Shown here one piece after another: positions 41,224 to 49,350 of a DNA stretch of 64,000 nt. Both the position numbers and the translations under genes were made by a program. How positions within the stretch are numbered: position 1 is the first letter of the stretch; each line of letters begins with the position of its first letter. This DNA comes from Arthrobacter sp. ZGTC131 (GTDB lineage Bacteria; Actinomycetota; Actinomycetes; Actinomycetales; Micrococcaceae), in the NCBI RefSeq assembly GCF_002929275.1, contig NZ_PJIK01000004.1, positions 1-64,000 of the forward strand, in the 5' to 3' direction. The notes under the pieces are model-generated. The model did not search any database, had not been told where the DNA came from, and worked only from the letters and a program-made list of their open reading frames with translations.

Positions 41224-42378
41224 CTAGTCCTGGCCCAGCCCTGCTGCGGAGGTCTTGTCCTCGGCCACGGAATTCAGCGTCCGGAGGTCGAAAAGGCCGT
41301 TGATGTCGGCCTGTTTGGTGGTGCCGGCGTCCACGCCGTCCTGCAGGAGCTTGGTGAACGTGCCGGCCAGCGGGTCGACGGTGAACACGATGTTCTGCAG
41401 CGAGCGGTCGATGACGTCCTGCGGCAGCGCCTTGCCGGAGTCCTGCTTCAGGCCCGCATTCACCACAGCGGCCTTTTCGGCGGCCGGGGTGTCGTTGAGC
41501 CACTTGACCGCCTCGACGTGGCCCTTGAGCAGCGCCTCGACGGTTGCCGGGTGTTCGGCGGCGAACTTCTTGTTCACGATCAGGATGGTGGTGGGGAACT
41601 CGCCCGGTTTTCCGGTCTGCGATCCGTCCCACAGGTCCTTCTCGTCCACCAGGACCTTCGCGCCGGCCTGGAGCACCAGCCGGGAGGCCCAGGGCTCGGG
41701 CAACCAGGCGCCGTCGAGCTTGCCGTCCTGGAACAGCTTCAGCGTCTGGGCGTTCTCGGTGGGGTTGATCGCCACGTCCCCGCCGCCGTCGGTGTTGGTC
41801 TTGAAGCCCTGCTTGCCCAGCCAGGCGCGCAGCGCCACGTCCTGGGTGCCGCCCAGCTGCGGGGAGGCCAGGGTCTTGCCCTTAAGGTCCGCAGCGGTCT
41901 TGATCTCGGGCTTGACCACGAGCTGCGCCCCGCCGGACGCGGCGCCGGCGATGATGCTGACCGACTCGCCCTTGCTCTTGACGAACGAGTTGATCGCCGG
42001 GTTCGGGCCGATATAGGTCGCGTCGATCGCGCCGGCGTTCAGCGCCTCGATGGCCGCGGGCCCGGCGTTAAACACCTGCGTGGAGAGCTTGGTGCCGCCC
42101 AGGTTCTTCTCGATGAAGCCCTGCTTCACGCCCACCAGGGCCGCGGCGTGGGTGATGTTGCCGAAGTAGCCCAGCCTCAGCTCCGCGGCCGGGCCGGCGG
42201 CGGACGTTGACGCGGCGGTGGCGTCGGAACCCCGCGAGACCGCCGAGGCCACTACGGCGCCCACGCTGATCAGCAGGACCAAACCAAGGGCCAAAGCGAT
42301 CTCCAGGGCGCGCCGGCGCTTGGGCACTTGGCTTTCGCCGGCCACAATGCGGGTCATACCCGGCCTGGAACTAGTCAT
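41224..42378 (-). CDS. ABC transporter substrate-binding protein, sulfonate type (SsuA-like)
   Basis: The 384-residue protein is an aliphatic-sulfonate/nitrate-type solute-binding protein: LRLGYFGNITHAAALVGVKQ, GAIDATYIGPNPAINSF, LKGKTLASPQLGGTQDVALR and DGAWLPEPWASRLV are characteristic. The N-terminus has Arg/Lys-rich RRRALEI, then a hydrophobic helix (about 26-48), but no lipobox cysteine, so it is probably anchored by that helix rather than lipidated. ATG 42378 lies 6 nt after TATGGT, supporting a leaderless start; ATG 42414 is possible. It is the first gene of the A-B-C operon. Confidence 0.87.
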   Translation of the reverse strand: MTSSRPGMTRIVAGESQVPKRRRALEIALALGLVLLISVGAVVASAVSRGSDATAASTSAAGPAAELRLGYFGNITHAAALVGVKQGFIEKNLGGTKLSTQVFNAGPAAIEALNAGAIDATYIGPNPAINSFVKSKGESVSIIAGAASGGAQLVVKPEIKTAADLKGKTLASPQLGGTQDVALRAWLGKQGFKTNTDGGGDVAINPTENAQTLKLFQDGKLDGAWLPEPWASRLVLQAGAKVLVDEKDLWDGSQTGKPGEFPTTILIVNKKFAAEHPATVEALLKGHVEAVKWLNDTPAAEKAAVVNAGLKQDSGKALPQDVIDRSLQNIVFTVDPLAGTFTKLLQDGVDAGTTKQADINGLFDLRTLNSVAEDKTSAAGLGQD

Positions 42379-42384
42379 GGATTC

Positions 42385-42390
42385 ACCATA
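42385..42390 (-). promoter_or_regulatory. putative -10 element (TATGGT) of a leaderless gene
   Basis: On the minus strand TATGGT ends 6 nt before the ATG at 42378 of the binding-protein gene. Confidence 0.45.
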
Positions 42391-42517
42391 GGGAGTGTCA
42401 TAAACCCGGTTCAATGAGCCGGAAACCGGGGGTCATGCAGGTTCATGCAGCGTCACATTCGGCCACACAAATCTCCATGCCCCCGGCGTCCCCCTTGCGG
42501 ACCAGGGATTTTAGGGC

Positions 42518-43684
42518 TCAGTCCCCCTTGACATTGATGAGCTGCCGCAGCCGGTGGCGCACCTTGACCAAGTCCTCCGCGTCGCGCATCACGACGTCGA
42601 TCGGTTTGTATGCGGCGGGGATCTCATCCACGAAGGCCTCCGTGGCGCGGAATTCGATGCCGTGCATGGCCTCCTTCAGCTCCTCCAACGAGAACGTCTT
42701 GCGGGCCGCCGTCCGGGAATACTCCCGCCCGGCGCCGTGCGGCGAGGAATTCATCGAGGCCGTGTTGCCGAGTCCCTCCACCACGTACGACGCCGTGCCC
42801 ATGGACCCGGGAATCAGGCCGGGGTCCCCGGCCTCGGCCCGGATCGCGCCCTTGCGGGACACCCAGACGGACTTGCCGTAGTGGGTCTCCTGCTGGGTGA
42901 AGTTGTGGTGGCAGTTGATCCGCTCCTTCTCCGTCACGCTGCCGCCCACCCACTCGCTGAACTGCCGGATCACGCGGTCCATCATTTCCTCGCGATTCAG
43001 CAGGGCGAAGTGCTGGGCCCAGCGCAGCTCCTTGATGTACCGGGTGAATTCGGGCGTGCCCTCCTCGAGGTAGGCGAGGTCGGGGTCCGGCAGCGAGACA
43101 CGCTTCTGCCGGGCCACGCCCTGCGCCACTTTGATGTGGTGCTGCGCGATCCTGTTGCCCACGCCCCGCGAGCCCGAGTGCAGGAAGAGCCAGACGACGT
43201 CCGTCTCATCCGCGCACACCTCGATGAAGTGGTTTCCCGATCCGAGCGAGCCAAGCTGCAGCTCCCATTTCCCGGTGTACTGGGCGGGGTTGAAGCCGGC
43301 TTTCTCAGCGAGCTTCTGCAGCTCGGCGATCCGGGGCACTGCCGTAGCCACGACGGTCCGGTTGTTATGGCCGGCGGACAGCGGAATGGCGCGCTCAATG
43401 GCCTCACGCAGCCGCTTCCGGTCGCGGGGCAGGTCCGTCACGGAGTACTGGGTCCTGACCGCAATCATGCCGCAGCCGATGTCCACTCCGACGGCGGCCG
43501 GGATGATGGCGCCGAGGGTGGGAATGACGGATCCGACCGTGGCGCCCTTGCCAAGGTGTGCATCCGGCATCAGCGCCAGATGCGGGTAGATGAAGGGCAG
43601 CCGGGAGGTTGCCAGGGCCTGCTCACGGGTCTTGTCATCCAGGATGGATGCCCAGTTGATGAGCCGGCTGTTGATGGTTTCCAC
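42518..43684 (-). CDS. rtcB: RtcB-family RNA ligase
   Basis: The 388-residue protein is a full-length RtcB, the GTP- and manganese-dependent ligase that joins RNA 2',3'-cyclic phosphate or 3'-phosphate ends to 5'-OH ends in tRNA repair or splicing. Metal and guanylylation residues are visible: Cys71 in GVDIGCGMIA, the HSGSRGVGNRIAQHH block, GSMGTASYVVEG, and the nucleophile His316 in NSSPHGAGREYS. I chose the GTG at 43684 because AGAGGA lies just upstream and homologues start near ETINSRLINW; an ATG at 43792 is possible. No rtcA or archease gene is adjacent. A small promoter-terminator unit lies in the 340-bp leader. Confidence 0.92.
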   Translation of the reverse strand: METINSRLINWASILDDKTREQALATSRLPFIYPHLALMPDAHLGKGATVGSVIPTLGAIIPAAVGVDIGCGMIAVRTQYSVTDLPRDRKRLREAIERAIPLSAGHNNRTVVATAVPRIAELQKLAEKAGFNPAQYTGKWELQLGSLGSGNHFIEVCADETDVVWLFLHSGSRGVGNRIAQHHIKVAQGVARQKRVSLPDPDLAYLEEGTPEFTRYIKELRWAQHFALLNREEMMDRVIRQFSEWVGGSVTEKERINCHHNFTQQETHYGKSVWVSRKGAIRAEAGDPGLIPGSMGTASYVVEGLGNTASMNSSPHGAGREYSRTAARKTFSLEELKEAMHGIEFRATEAFVDEIPAAYKPIDVVMRDAEDLVKVRHRLRQLINVKGD

Positions 43685-43784
43685 GATTTCCTCTCGTCTT
43701 GCCGTTCCGCGGTTCGGCGGCACGGGCATCTCGGTGGAACTGGCGTTCCGGTGAAACAAAGAGGTTCGGGGATCGTCCGGATCC

Positions 43785-43821
43785 AAAGACAAAGCCCCGA
43801 ACCATTGCTGGTTGCGGGGCT
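43785..43821 (-). terminator. intrinsic terminator in the rtcB leader
   Basis: On the minus strand AGCCCCG-C-AACC pairs with GGTT-CGGGGCT around the loop AGCAAT, with one bulged C, and is followed by TTGTCTTT. It ends 100 bp before the rtcB start, so it would close a short upstream transcript or act as an attenuator. Confidence 0.65.
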
Positions 43822-43843
43822 GAGGGCCTGCTGGATACAGGCT

Positions 43844-43945
43844 CTAGCGCACAATCAACCCATGGCGACGGCGGGTGGCGGGTAGCTGTTCGACGGCAGC
43901 ACCCAGCAACGGCAGGAGTGCTTCCTGTCGCTGCTTTAACTGCAT
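43844..43945 (-). CDS. candidate 33-residue small ORF in the rtcB leader (ORF2)
   Basis: The frame MQLKQRQEALLPLLGAAVEQ then LPATRRRHGLIVR starts at ATG 43945 and stops at TAG 43844-43846, 23 bp before the leader terminator. Its ATG overlaps the stop region of ORF1 (43936-44019), which suggests coupling. G/C at third positions is about two thirds, lower than in neighbouring genes, and it contains a rare TTA codon. No ribosome site is clear. It could be a real small protein or an accident inside a non-coding RNA. Confidence 0.3.
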   Translation of the reverse strand: MQLKQRQEALLPLLGAAVEQLPATRRRHGLIVR

Positions 43946-44019
43946 GCTGCTTGCCACTTAGTCCCCGCACTGTTCGCGGCCCGGAGGCCTGCCTTGGGGA
44001 TGTCCCGTTTCGGGGCCAT
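43936..44019 (-). CDS. candidate 27-residue leaderless small ORF in the rtcB leader (ORF1)
   Basis: ATG 44019 lies exactly 7 nt after TAGTTT, the best -10 element of the region, so a leaderless message would start here. The 27 codons encode MAPKRDIPKAGLRAANSAGT then KWQAACS, a basic peptide, ending at TAA 43936-43938. Third-position G/C is about 69%. No homologue is known to me. It may be a leader peptide controlling rtcB or the first of two overlapping small genes. Confidence 0.35.
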   Translation of the reverse strand: MAPKRDIPKAGLRAANSAGTKWQAACS

Positions 44020-44026
44020 CACGGAG

Positions 44027-44057
44027 AAACTATTGTGCACCAAGAGGCGGCTGTCAA
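44027..44057 (-). promoter_or_regulatory. strong promoter upstream of the rtcB leader
   Basis: On the minus strand a consensus -35 TTGACA (44052-44057) is followed, after 19 bp, by TAGTTT (44027-44032); AATAGT at 44029-44034 gives a 17-bp spacing. It is the most consensus-like promoter I see in the window and directs transcription toward rtcB. Confidence 0.6.
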
Positions 44058-44136
44058 CAGTCCGTAGCGCACAGACTCGTTCCCGGCGTGAAGCCCGCAC
44101 TGCGCTTGACCGGCCCTCCCCCGCACGCGCGGCCCT

Positions 44137-44193
44137 GGGCAGGGCCGGTCATGCGGGGCACGGCCGGTCATGCGGGGCAGGGCCGGTGGTGCG
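44137..44193. repeat. 19-bp tandem repeat, three copies
   Basis: The unit GGGCAGGGCCGGTCATGCG occurs at 44137-44155, 44156-44174 (one change) and 44175-44193 (two changes), in the gap between cysN and the rtcB leader. Confidence 0.8.
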
Positions 44194-44203
44194 GGAACGC
44201 CAG

Positions 44204-44239
44204 AAGGCCCCGGTCCGGATAATTCCGGGCCGAGGCCTT
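44204..44239 (-). terminator. hairpin after cysN
   Basis: A 16-bp stem (44204-44219 with 44224-44239; one mismatch and one G-U) with a 4-nt loop lies 35 bp after the cysN stop. No long T-run follows. Confidence 0.6.
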
Positions 44240-44274
44240 CCGTCGTCAAACGTTCAGAGCGGGGAGCCGAGCGA

Positions 44275-45696
44275 TTAGATTGAGTAGCGCTCGTCCTCGT
44301 GGTCGCCCGGGTGGTCCTTGACCAGGCCCGCGGCCAGGGTGTTTCCGTCCAGCGGATCGATCACCAGGAACGCGCCGGTGCGGCGGTGGTGCAGGTAATT
44401 CTCCAGCGGCAGCGGGGCGGCGAGCCGGAGCTGCGCGTGGCCGATGTCGTTGAGTTCCAGGCTGGACGCGCCCTCGAGCTTGAACGTGGCGAGATCCAGC
44501 TTGCCGCTGACGCTGCGGACCAAAGCCTGGACCGTGCGCGTGCCGTGCTTGACCAGCACCTTGGCGCCCTCGCGGAGCGGCTTCGGCGACAACCAGCACA
44601 GGGCGGCGTAGAGGTCGGCCGAGCTTTCACGGACGGTGCCGGCTGCGGCGATGGTGTCACCGCGGGCCACGTCGAACTCATCGGCCAGGCGAAGGGCCAC
44701 GGACTGCGGAGCCGCGGCCTCGGCCAGTTCCGCACCGGCGAAGTCGATGCCGGTCACGGTGGTGGTGCGCGGGTCCTGGCCGGGGGTCAGCACGCTGACC
44801 TTGTCCCCCACCTTGACCGAGCCCTCGGTGATCTGCCCGGCGTAGGCGCGGTAGTCGCGGTACGCCTCGGCGTCGAGCCCGCCGGCGATGGCGTCAGGAG
44901 CCAGCGCGCCCTGCGGCCGGACCACCAGCTGCACCGGGAAGCGGAAGCTCTCCAGGTGGCTTTCGAGTTCGTCCGCGGCGGGCAGGGTCTCCAGCACCTC
45001 AAGCAGCGCCGGCCCGCTGTACCAGGGGGTGCGCTCCGAGCGCTCCACCACGTTGTCGCCGTCGAGCGCGGAAACGGGGACCACCAGCAGGTCGGTGATA
45101 CCGTCCGCCCCCAGGCCGAGCTCGCGGCCCACCTTCTGCACGTCGGCTTCGATCTCGCGGAACACGGACTCGCTGAAGTCCACCAGGTCGATCTTGTTCA
45201 CGGCCACGATCACGTGCGCCACACGCAGCAGCTGCAGCACGGACAGGTGCCGACGGGTCTGCTCCAGGACACCCTTGCGGGCGTCAATGAGTACGACGAC
45301 GGCATCCGCGGTGGACGCGCCCGTCACCGTGTTCTTGGTGTACTGAACGTGGCCGGGGCAGTCCGCGAGGATGAAGCTGCGGCGGTCCGTGGCGAAGTAG
45401 CGGTAGGCGACGTCGATGGTGATGCCCTGCTCGCGCTCGGCACGCAGGCCGTCGGTCAGCAGCGCCAGGTCGATGCCGCCGGCCGAGCCGCCAAAGCCGC
45501 GGTCCGCGGAGGTGCGTGCAACGGCGTCGAGCTGGTCAGCAAGGATCGCCTTGGAGTCGTGCAGGAGGCGGCCCACCAACGTGGACTTCCCGTCGTCGAC
45601 CGATCCGGCGGTGGCGAAGCGGAAGAGGGAGGCTGAGGCGAGGGGTGCTTCGTCAAGAAGGGCAGCCGCGCGGGCGGTGTCGATTTCGGTGCTCAT
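44275..45696 (-). CDS. cysN: sulfate adenylyltransferase subunit 1 (GTPase)
   Basis: The 473-residue protein is the GTPase subunit of ATP sulfurylase, coupling GTP hydrolysis to adenylylation of sulfate by CysD. EF-Tu-like motifs are GSVDDGKST (31-39), DCPGHVQYTKN (from about 111) and NKIDLVD (from about 167). Length excludes a fused APS kinase (CysC) domain, which would add about 170 residues, and no cysC lies nearby, in keeping with a pathway that reduces APS directly. Its ATG overlaps the cysD stop as TAATG. It is the last gene of sir-cysH-cysD-cysN and is followed by a hairpin. Confidence 0.94.
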   Translation of the reverse strand: MSTEIDTARAAALLDEAPLASASLFRFATAGSVDDGKSTLVGRLLHDSKAILADQLDAVARTSADRGFGGSAGGIDLALLTDGLRAEREQGITIDVAYRYFATDRRSFILADCPGHVQYTKNTVTGASTADAVVVLIDARKGVLEQTRRHLSVLQLLRVAHVIVAVNKIDLVDFSESVFREIEADVQKVGRELGLGADGITDLLVVPVSALDGDNVVERSERTPWYSGPALLEVLETLPAADELESHLESFRFPVQLVVRPQGALAPDAIAGGLDAEAYRDYRAYAGQITEGSVKVGDKVSVLTPGQDPRTTTVTGIDFAGAELAEAAAPQSVALRLADEFDVARGDTIAAAGTVRESSADLYAALCWLSPKPLREGAKVLVKHGTRTVQALVRSVSGKLDLATFKLEGASSLELNDIGHAQLRLAAPLPLENYLHHRRTGAFLVIDPLDGNTLAAGLVKDHPGDHEDERYSI

Positions 45697-46643
45697 TAGA
45701 AATAGCCATCCTTCTTGCGGTCTTCCATGGCGGCCTCGGAAATGCGGTCGTCCGCACGGGTGGCGCCACGTTCGGTGATGGTGGAGGCGGCAACTTCGAT
45801 CACGACGTCGCGCACCGTGGCGGCGGCCGACTCAACGGCGCCGGTGCAGGACATGTCGCCCACGGTCCGGTAGCGGACGGTCTTGGTGATGACTTTCTCG
45901 TCGGGGCGGGGCTGGGACACCTCGCCCACGGCACGCCACATGCCGTCGCGGGCGAACACCTCGCGGTCGTGCGCGTAATAGAGGCCGGGCAGCTCGATGT
46001 TTTCGCGCTCGATGTAGCGCCACACATCCAGCTCGGTCCAGTTGCTGATGGGGAACGCGCGGACGTGCTGGCCCACGGTGTGGCGGCCGTTGTACAGGTT
46101 CCACAGTTCGGGGCGCTGGTTGCGCGGGTCCCACTGGCCGAATTCGTCGCGGAGGCTCAGGATGCGCTCCTTGGCGCGGGCCTTGTCCTCGTCGCGGCGG
46201 CCGCCGCCGAAGACGGCGTCGAACTTGTTGGACTGGATCGCGTCCAGCAGCGGGACGGTCTGCAGCGGATTGCGGGTGCCGTCGGCACGCTCGGCCAGCT
46301 CGCCGCGGTCGATGAACTCCTGGACGGAGCCGACAACCAGCTTCAGGCCCAGGCGCTCAACGGTGCGGTCGCGGAAGTCGATGACCTCGGGGAAGTTGTG
46401 GCCGGTGTCCACGTGCAGCACCGGGAACGGGACCTTGCCCGGCCAGAAGGCCTTGGTGGCGAGGTGCAGCATGACCACGGAATCCTTGCCGCCGGAGAAC
46501 AGCAGCGCAGGCTTCTCGAACTCGGCGACGACTTCGCGGATGATATGGATCGCTTCGGATTCGAGGGTGTCCAGGCTGGAGAGGCGCGTTGAAACGGCTG
46601 CGTCGTTCACCAGGGTGGGCTCCTCAGTTAGGAAAGTGCTCAT
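45696..46643 (-). CDS. cysD: sulfate adenylyltransferase subunit 2
   Basis: The 315-residue protein is the ATP-pyrophosphatase-type catalytic subunit of ATP sulfurylase, forming adenylylsulfate (APS) with CysN. The PP-loop LLFSGGKDSVVMLHL (48-62) and the later RRDEDKARAKER and TELDVWRYIERE segments are diagnostic. ATG 46643 overlaps the cysH stop as ATGA, which favours it over the ATG at 46658. Translational coupling should keep CysD, CysH and CysN in proportion. Confidence 0.94.
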   Translation of the reverse strand: MSTFLTEEPTLVNDAAVSTRLSSLDTLESEAIHIIREVVAEFEKPALLFSGGKDSVVMLHLATKAFWPGKVPFPVLHVDTGHNFPEVIDFRDRTVERLGLKLVVGSVQEFIDRGELAERADGTRNPLQTVPLLDAIQSNKFDAVFGGGRRDEDKARAKERILSLRDEFGQWDPRNQRPELWNLYNGRHTVGQHVRAFPISNWTELDVWRYIERENIELPGLYYAHDREVFARDGMWRAVGEVSQPRPDEKVITKTVRYRTVGDMSCTGAVESAAATVRDVVIEVAASTITERGATRADDRISEAAMEDRKKDGYF

Positions 46644-47437
46644 ACGTGTAGTCCGCATTCTGTCTTGTTGGATCCTGCCCAGCGGCCGGCGCGGGGGTCA
46701 TCGCCCGGAGCCACCTTGCGCGTGCAGGGCTGGCAGCCGATGGACGGGTAGCCCTGGGAGAGGAGCGGGTTGACGGGAAGGAGGTTGTCATCGGAGTACT
46801 GCACCAGCTGGTCGAACGTCCAGGCGGCCACCGGATTGACCTTGACCAGGCCGTTGGCTTCGTCGAACGTGACCAGCGGGGTGTTGGTGCGGGTGGGGGC
46901 TTCGTCGCGGCGGACGCCGGTGAACCAGAGCTCGTAGCCGGCGAGGGTGCGGCGGAGCGGGGCCACTTTGCGGAGCGCGCAGCACTGCGCGGCGTCGCGG
47001 GCGAAGAGGTCCTTGCCCAGGAGCCGGTCCTGCTGTTCCACGGTGTTCTCCGGAAGCACGTCCACCACGTTGACGCGGAGGTTCGCGGCCACCTCGTCGC
47101 GCGTGGCGTAGGTTTCCGGGAAGTGGTAGCCGGTTTCAAGGAACAGGACGTCGACGCCGGGAAGCTGGTCCGCGACGAGCGCCGGTAGGACGGCGTCGGC
47201 CATGGAACAGGCGACGGCGACGGCGGGCATGTCGAAGTTGCGCTCCACCCAGGCGATCACGTCGCGGGCGGGGGCATCCCAGCCGAGCTCGGCAGCTCCG
47301 GCGTCGGCCAGGGCCTTGAGCTCCTCGACGGAGCGCTTGGTCACGGTTGCCGAGGCAGGGGCTGCGGCGCCGCTGGCCGGGTTCGGGGTTGCAGCAGGCT
47401 CAACCACCGGATCAATTCCTAGGGCGTGCTTGCTCAT
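46640..47437 (-). CDS. cysH: phosphoadenylyl-/adenylyl-sulfate reductase (APS reductase type)
   Basis: The 265-residue enzyme reduces activated sulfate to sulfite with thioredoxin-type electrons. It carries the four cysteines that bind a [4Fe-4S] cluster in APS reductases (Cys152, Cys153, Cys235, Cys238) and the catalytic Cys261 in KTECGLH, so it should act on APS rather than PAPS; absence of a CysC kinase agrees. CSMADAVL (77-84) replaces the classic PP-loop SGGKDS, and FLETGYHFPET and GVRRDEAPTR are family motifs. Its ATG overlaps the sulfite reductase stop as ATGA. Confidence 0.94.
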   Translation of the reverse strand: MSKHALGIDPVVEPAATPNPASGAAAPASATVTKRSVEELKALADAGAAELGWDAPARDVIAWVERNFDMPAVAVACSMADAVLPALVADQLPGVDVLFLETGYHFPETYATRDEVAANLRVNVVDVLPENTVEQQDRLLGKDLFARDAAQCCALRKVAPLRRTLAGYELWFTGVRRDEAPTRTNTPLVTFDEANGLVKVNPVAAWTFDQLVQYSDDNLLPVNPLLSQGYPSIGCQPCTRKVAPGDDPRAGRWAGSNKTECGLHV

Positions 47438-49173
47438 TGCAGTGCCTCTTCATCCGCCGCGTGGGCCCATTCGGCGAAGGTCTGGCCTTCGGCGCGTTCC
47501 GCCACGAACTTCCGCACCACGCGCTCAACGTAGTCCGGCAGGTCCGCAACGTACACCTTCAGGCCGCGGACGGTGCGTCCGAGGCCGGCCTCTTCGCGGT
47601 CCGACGAAGCCAGCCCGCCGCCCAGGTGGACCTGGAAACCGGGGCTGGGGTCGCCGTCGGGCGTGGGGAGCATCATGCCCTTGAGCCCGATGTCCGCGGT
47701 CTGGATGCGGGCGCAGGAGTTGGGGCAGCCGTTGATGTGCAGGGACAGGGCGTGGGGCAGCTGGCCGCTGTCAGCGAGGTCGGCCAGGCGGCGCTCCAGC
47801 TCGGCGACGGCGGTGGCCGCAGTGACCTTGGTTTCCACGATGGCCAGCTTGCAGTATTCGATGCCGGTGCAGGCGATGGTGCCGCGGCGGAACACGGACG
47901 GCCGGGCGGAGAGGCCCAGGGCGTCGAGCTCGGCCACCAGCGGCTCCACCTCGTCCTTGGGAACGTCCAGCACAACCAGCTTCTGGTGCGGCGTGGTGCG
48001 CAGGCGGCGGGAGCCGCGGGCCTCGAGGGTGTCCGCGAGCTTGACCAGCTGGGCGCCGGACAGGCGGCCGGCCACCGGGGTGGCGCCGATGAAGAACTTG
48101 CCGTCCTTCTGCTCGTGCACGCCAATGTGGTCGCCCGGGGTGGTCGGCTTGGGTGCGGCGGGGCCGTCGGCCAGCTTGTAGCCGAGGTATTCGTCCTCGA
48201 GGATCTGGCGGAACTTCTCCGGTCCCCAGTCGGCCATGAGGAACTTCAGGCGCGCCTTGGTCCGCATGCGGCGGTAACCGTAGTCGCGGAAGATGCTGGT
48301 GACGCCGAGCCACACGTCGGCTGCCTGCTCGGGAGTGACGAAGGCGCCGAGGCGCTTGCCCAGCATCGGGTTGGTGGAGAGCGCGCCGCCGGCCCAGAGG
48401 TCGTAGCCGATGCCGAGTTCGGGGTGCTTCACGCCCACGAGGGCGAAGTCGTTGATCTCGTGCACCACGTCCTGGCTGGGGTGCCCGGTGATGGCGGTCT
48501 TGTACTTGCGCGGCAGGTTGGACAGCAGCGGGTTGCCGATGAACCGTTCGCCCAGCTCGGCGATGAGCGGGGTGGGGTCGATGATCTCGTCCTTGGCGAT
48601 GCCGGCCACCGGGGAGCCGAGGATGACGCGCGGCACGTCGCCGCAGGCTTCGGTGGTGGACAGGCCGACGCCCTCCAGGCGGGTCCAGATCTCGGGGATG
48701 TCCTCCACGCGGATCCAGTGCAGCTGGATGTTCTGGCGGTCGGTGAGGTCGGCGGAGTCGCGGGCGAAGTCGACCGAGATGTTGCCGATGACGCGCAGCT
48801 GCTCGGTGGTGAGCGCACCGCCGTCGATCCTCACTCGCAGCATGAAGTACTTGTCCTCAAGCTCGTGCGGCTCAAGCGTGGCGGTCTTGCCGCCGTCGAT
48901 CCCGGGCTTCCGCTGGGTGTACAGGCCCCACCAGCGGAAGCGGCCGTGCAGGTCCTGGCCCGGGATGGAGTCGAAGCCGTCCTTGGAGTAGATGGACTCG
49001 ATACGCTCGCGGACGTTGAGGCCGTCGTCTTCCTGCTTCCAGGTTTCGTTGGCGTTCAGCGGGGTGGTTCCGTCCACCTTCCACTGGCCGTGAGGCTTTG
49101 CGGCGGGGCGGGAGGCACGGGCTGGGCGCGCCGGCTTGTCCGTGGCCGCTCCGGCTAGAGCTGTATCAGTCAT
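47434..49173 (-). CDS. ferredoxin-dependent assimilatory sulfite reductase (siroheme, SirA/NirA type)
   Basis: The 579-residue enzyme reduces sulfite to sulfide using siroheme and a [4Fe-4S] cluster. Cluster cysteines are Cys435 and Cys441 (ACTGIEYCK) and Cys483 and Cys487 (NGCPNSCAR). Tyr85 (GLYTQRK) and Cys177 (TEACGDVPR) are 92 residues apart, the same spacing as the cross-linked Tyr69-Cys161 pair described in Mycobacterium tuberculosis NirA, which supports the sulfite role. ATG 49173 sits 6 nt after TACAGT, consistent with a leaderless operon start. No ferredoxin gene is adjacent; FprA at 35958-37424 is the likely electron source. Confidence 0.93.
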   Translation of the reverse strand: MTDTALAGAATDKPARPARASRPAAKPHGQWKVDGTTPLNANETWKQEDDGLNVRERIESIYSKDGFDSIPGQDLHGRFRWWGLYTQRKPGIDGGKTATLEPHELEDKYFMLRVRIDGGALTTEQLRVIGNISVDFARDSADLTDRQNIQLHWIRVEDIPEIWTRLEGVGLSTTEACGDVPRVILGSPVAGIAKDEIIDPTPLIAELGERFIGNPLLSNLPRKYKTAITGHPSQDVVHEINDFALVGVKHPELGIGYDLWAGGALSTNPMLGKRLGAFVTPEQAADVWLGVTSIFRDYGYRRMRTKARLKFLMADWGPEKFRQILEDEYLGYKLADGPAAPKPTTPGDHIGVHEQKDGKFFIGATPVAGRLSGAQLVKLADTLEARGSRRLRTTPHQKLVVLDVPKDEVEPLVAELDALGLSARPSVFRRGTIACTGIEYCKLAIVETKVTAATAVAELERRLADLADSGQLPHALSLHINGCPNSCARIQTADIGLKGMMLPTPDGDPSPGFQVHLGGGLASSDREEAGLGRTVRGLKVYVADLPDYVERVVRKFVAERAEGQTFAEWAHAADEEALQ

Positions 49174-49179
49174 GCATCG

Positions 49180-49185
49180 ACTGTA
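49180..49185 (-). promoter_or_regulatory. putative -10 element (TACAGT) of the sulfate-assimilation operon
   Basis: On the minus strand TACAGT ends 6 nt before the ATG at 49173, implying a leaderless sulfite reductase message. Confidence 0.45.
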
Positions 49186-49350
49186 GGGCCGCCCGGAAAC
49201 CCGTCACAAAGGCCCCAGAAACGCTAAGTCACCTAGGGAAATATTTCGTCATGAATCGCCGAAAGGCCTTGAACGGTCCGCTCCGCTGTGCATCGGCGGC
49301 GGGGCCGTGGGCGGGTGCTCCGGGGCCGGGTCGCTGCGCTTCGGCGGCGG

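Noticed and set aside
40165-42210. A 681-codon + strand frame across the sulfonate-type ABC genes
   Set aside because: Antisense to three overlapping or adjacent genes with full ABC transporter motifs.
43690-44060. A known riboswitch or tmRNA/RNase P/SRP RNA in the rtcB leader
   Set aside because: None of the conserved core sequences of these RNAs was found; only promoter, small frames and a terminator are supportable.
47347-49158. A 603-codon open frame on the + strand opposite the sulfite reductase gene
   Set aside because: It is a high-GC antisense shadow. The minus-strand frame has all sulfite reductase motifs and cluster cysteines.
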